This document shows positions 5,245-5,673 of a DNA stretch of 5,673 nucleotides, in pieces. The notes beneath the pieces are model-generated. The model saw only the letters and a list, made by a program, of their open reading frames with translations. It made no database searches and was not told the origin of the DNA. The position numbers were made by a program, and so were the translations under genes. Each line of letters opens with the position of its first letter. Positions within the stretch are counted from its first letter, which is position 1. The DNA is taken from assembly GCA_027068235.1 (NCBI GenBank), contig JAMOUE010000419.1:1-5673 (forward strand), written 5' to 3'. The DNA comes from Deltaproteobacteria bacterium (lineage in GTDB: Bacteria > Desulfobacterota > Dissulfuribacteria > Dissulfuribacterales > QOAL01).

Positions 5245-5673
5245 TCAAACTTCCTGCTTCTTTCTTATGTAGAATACTCCTAACATTAGGAGAATCATGA
5301 TGAAAAATCTACTCCACTCCGACAAGGTCGGAACACTTATTACCTTTTGGGTAACACGTATATTCACTGTAGCAGTATCTGTTCCACCTTTGCCATCAGA
5401 TACGGTATAAGTAAAAGTATCTGTTCCGTAGTAATTAGGAGCAGGCGTATAAGTTATGCTATCATCACTATTTATTTTTACACTTCCATGCGATGGACGA
5501 GAAACATCTATAATCTTTAATGTATCACCATCAACATCTATATCATTACTGAGTACAAATATAGTCAACGGTTTATCTTGTTCTACTGATACTATATCAT
5601 CCTGAGCACTTGGATAATGATTATACAACGGCGCATCTGCAAATCCATTTGGTGATCCATCAACCACATCTGG
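5245..5673 (-). CDS. Surface protein with Ig/cadherin-like domain and IPTL-CTERM sorting signal (5' end outside window)
   Basis: Only the last 142 residues are in the window. The frame stays open to the edge, so the apparent GTG start near 5667 is not real. Visible residues 21-108 form one Ig-like/cadherin-like repeat of the Big_9 type, with the typical stretches VLSNDIDVDGDTL (40-52), HGSVKI (62-67), ITYTPAPNYYGTDTFTYTV (73-91) and SDGKGGTDTATV (92-103). Acidic residues in DIDVDGD suggest calcium binding. Residues 114-142 are a C-terminal sorting signal: VPTLSEW (114-120), a hydrophobic helix at about 123-136 and a basic RKK (137-139). This matches the IPTL-CTERM class, thought to be processed by exosortase H in diderm bacteria. 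The usual Gly after Trp is Ser here. The product is probably a secreted, surface-attached or released protein; the role of the missing N-terminal part is unknown. Confidence 0.9.
   Translation of the reverse strand, partial: PDVVDGSPNGFADAPLYNHYPSAQDDIVSVEQDKPLTIFVLSNDIDVDGDTLKIIDVSRPSHGSVKINSDDSITYTPAPNYYGTDTFTYTVSDGKGGTDTATVNIRVTQKVISVPTLSEWSRFFIMILLMLGVFYIRKKQEV

Noticed and set aside
5245..5667. Complete small gene starting at GTG near 5667
   Set aside because: The frame is open to the window edge, the Ig-like domain starts soon after with no signal peptide, and IPTL-CTERM proteins require one. This is the 3' end of a longer gene.

Overview
The window looks like chromosomal DNA from an AT-leaning, anaerobic, Gram-negative-type (diderm) bacterium, most plausibly a sulfur- or metal-metabolising lineage such as Desulfobacterota. 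This is an inference from three signs. There is a class I hybrid-cluster protein (Hcp) with the cysteine spacing of strict anaerobes. Next to it is a siroheme/ferredoxin-type iron-sulfur protein of the kind common in sulfate reducers and their relatives. At the right edge is a surface protein ending in an IPTL-CTERM sorting signal, known from bacteria with an outer membrane. No rRNA, tRNA, CRISPR array, insertion sequence or phage gene was seen. Genus and species cannot be determined from this window.

Layout. Positions 1-91 hold a strong hairpin terminator downstream of hcp. Positions 92-2555 (minus strand) form a two-gene operon. The promoter-proximal gene encodes a fusion of a PCP_red-like domain, a siroheme-type four-cysteine motif and two [4Fe-4S] ferredoxin motifs. 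Thirteen bases later comes hcp. Upstream of the operon is a perfect TTGAC-N4-GTCAA palindrome, the half-site architecture of FNR/HcpR-type CRP-family regulators. It sits exactly where a class II activator would sit relative to a good -10 hexamer, so the operon is probably switched on by a nitrosative-stress or anaerobic regulator that is not encoded here.

Positions 2556-2998 are a 443-base intergenic region. It holds that promoter, a doubtful small cysteine-rich reading frame and an 8-base inverted repeat ahead of the next operon. Positions 2999-3957 (plus strand) are two translationally coupled genes resembling the Bacillus ytxG-ytxH pair: a membrane-anchored coiled-coil (DUF948-like) protein and a YtxH-domain protein. 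Both are predicted small envelope proteins of unknown biochemical role.

Positions 4008-5126 (minus strand) encode a multi-pass membrane protein of the DUF1624/HGSNAT-like acyltransferase group, convergent with the ytx-like pair. It is separated by a clear minus-strand rho-independent terminator (5171-5215) from the 3' end of a surface protein (5245 to beyond the window) carrying an Ig/cadherin-like domain and a C-terminal VPTLSEW sorting signal.

Functionally, the left third is a nitric oxide/hydroxylamine detoxification module in which the fusion protein may be the electron partner of Hcp or a companion siroheme enzyme. The centre and right are envelope genes with no evident link to it.
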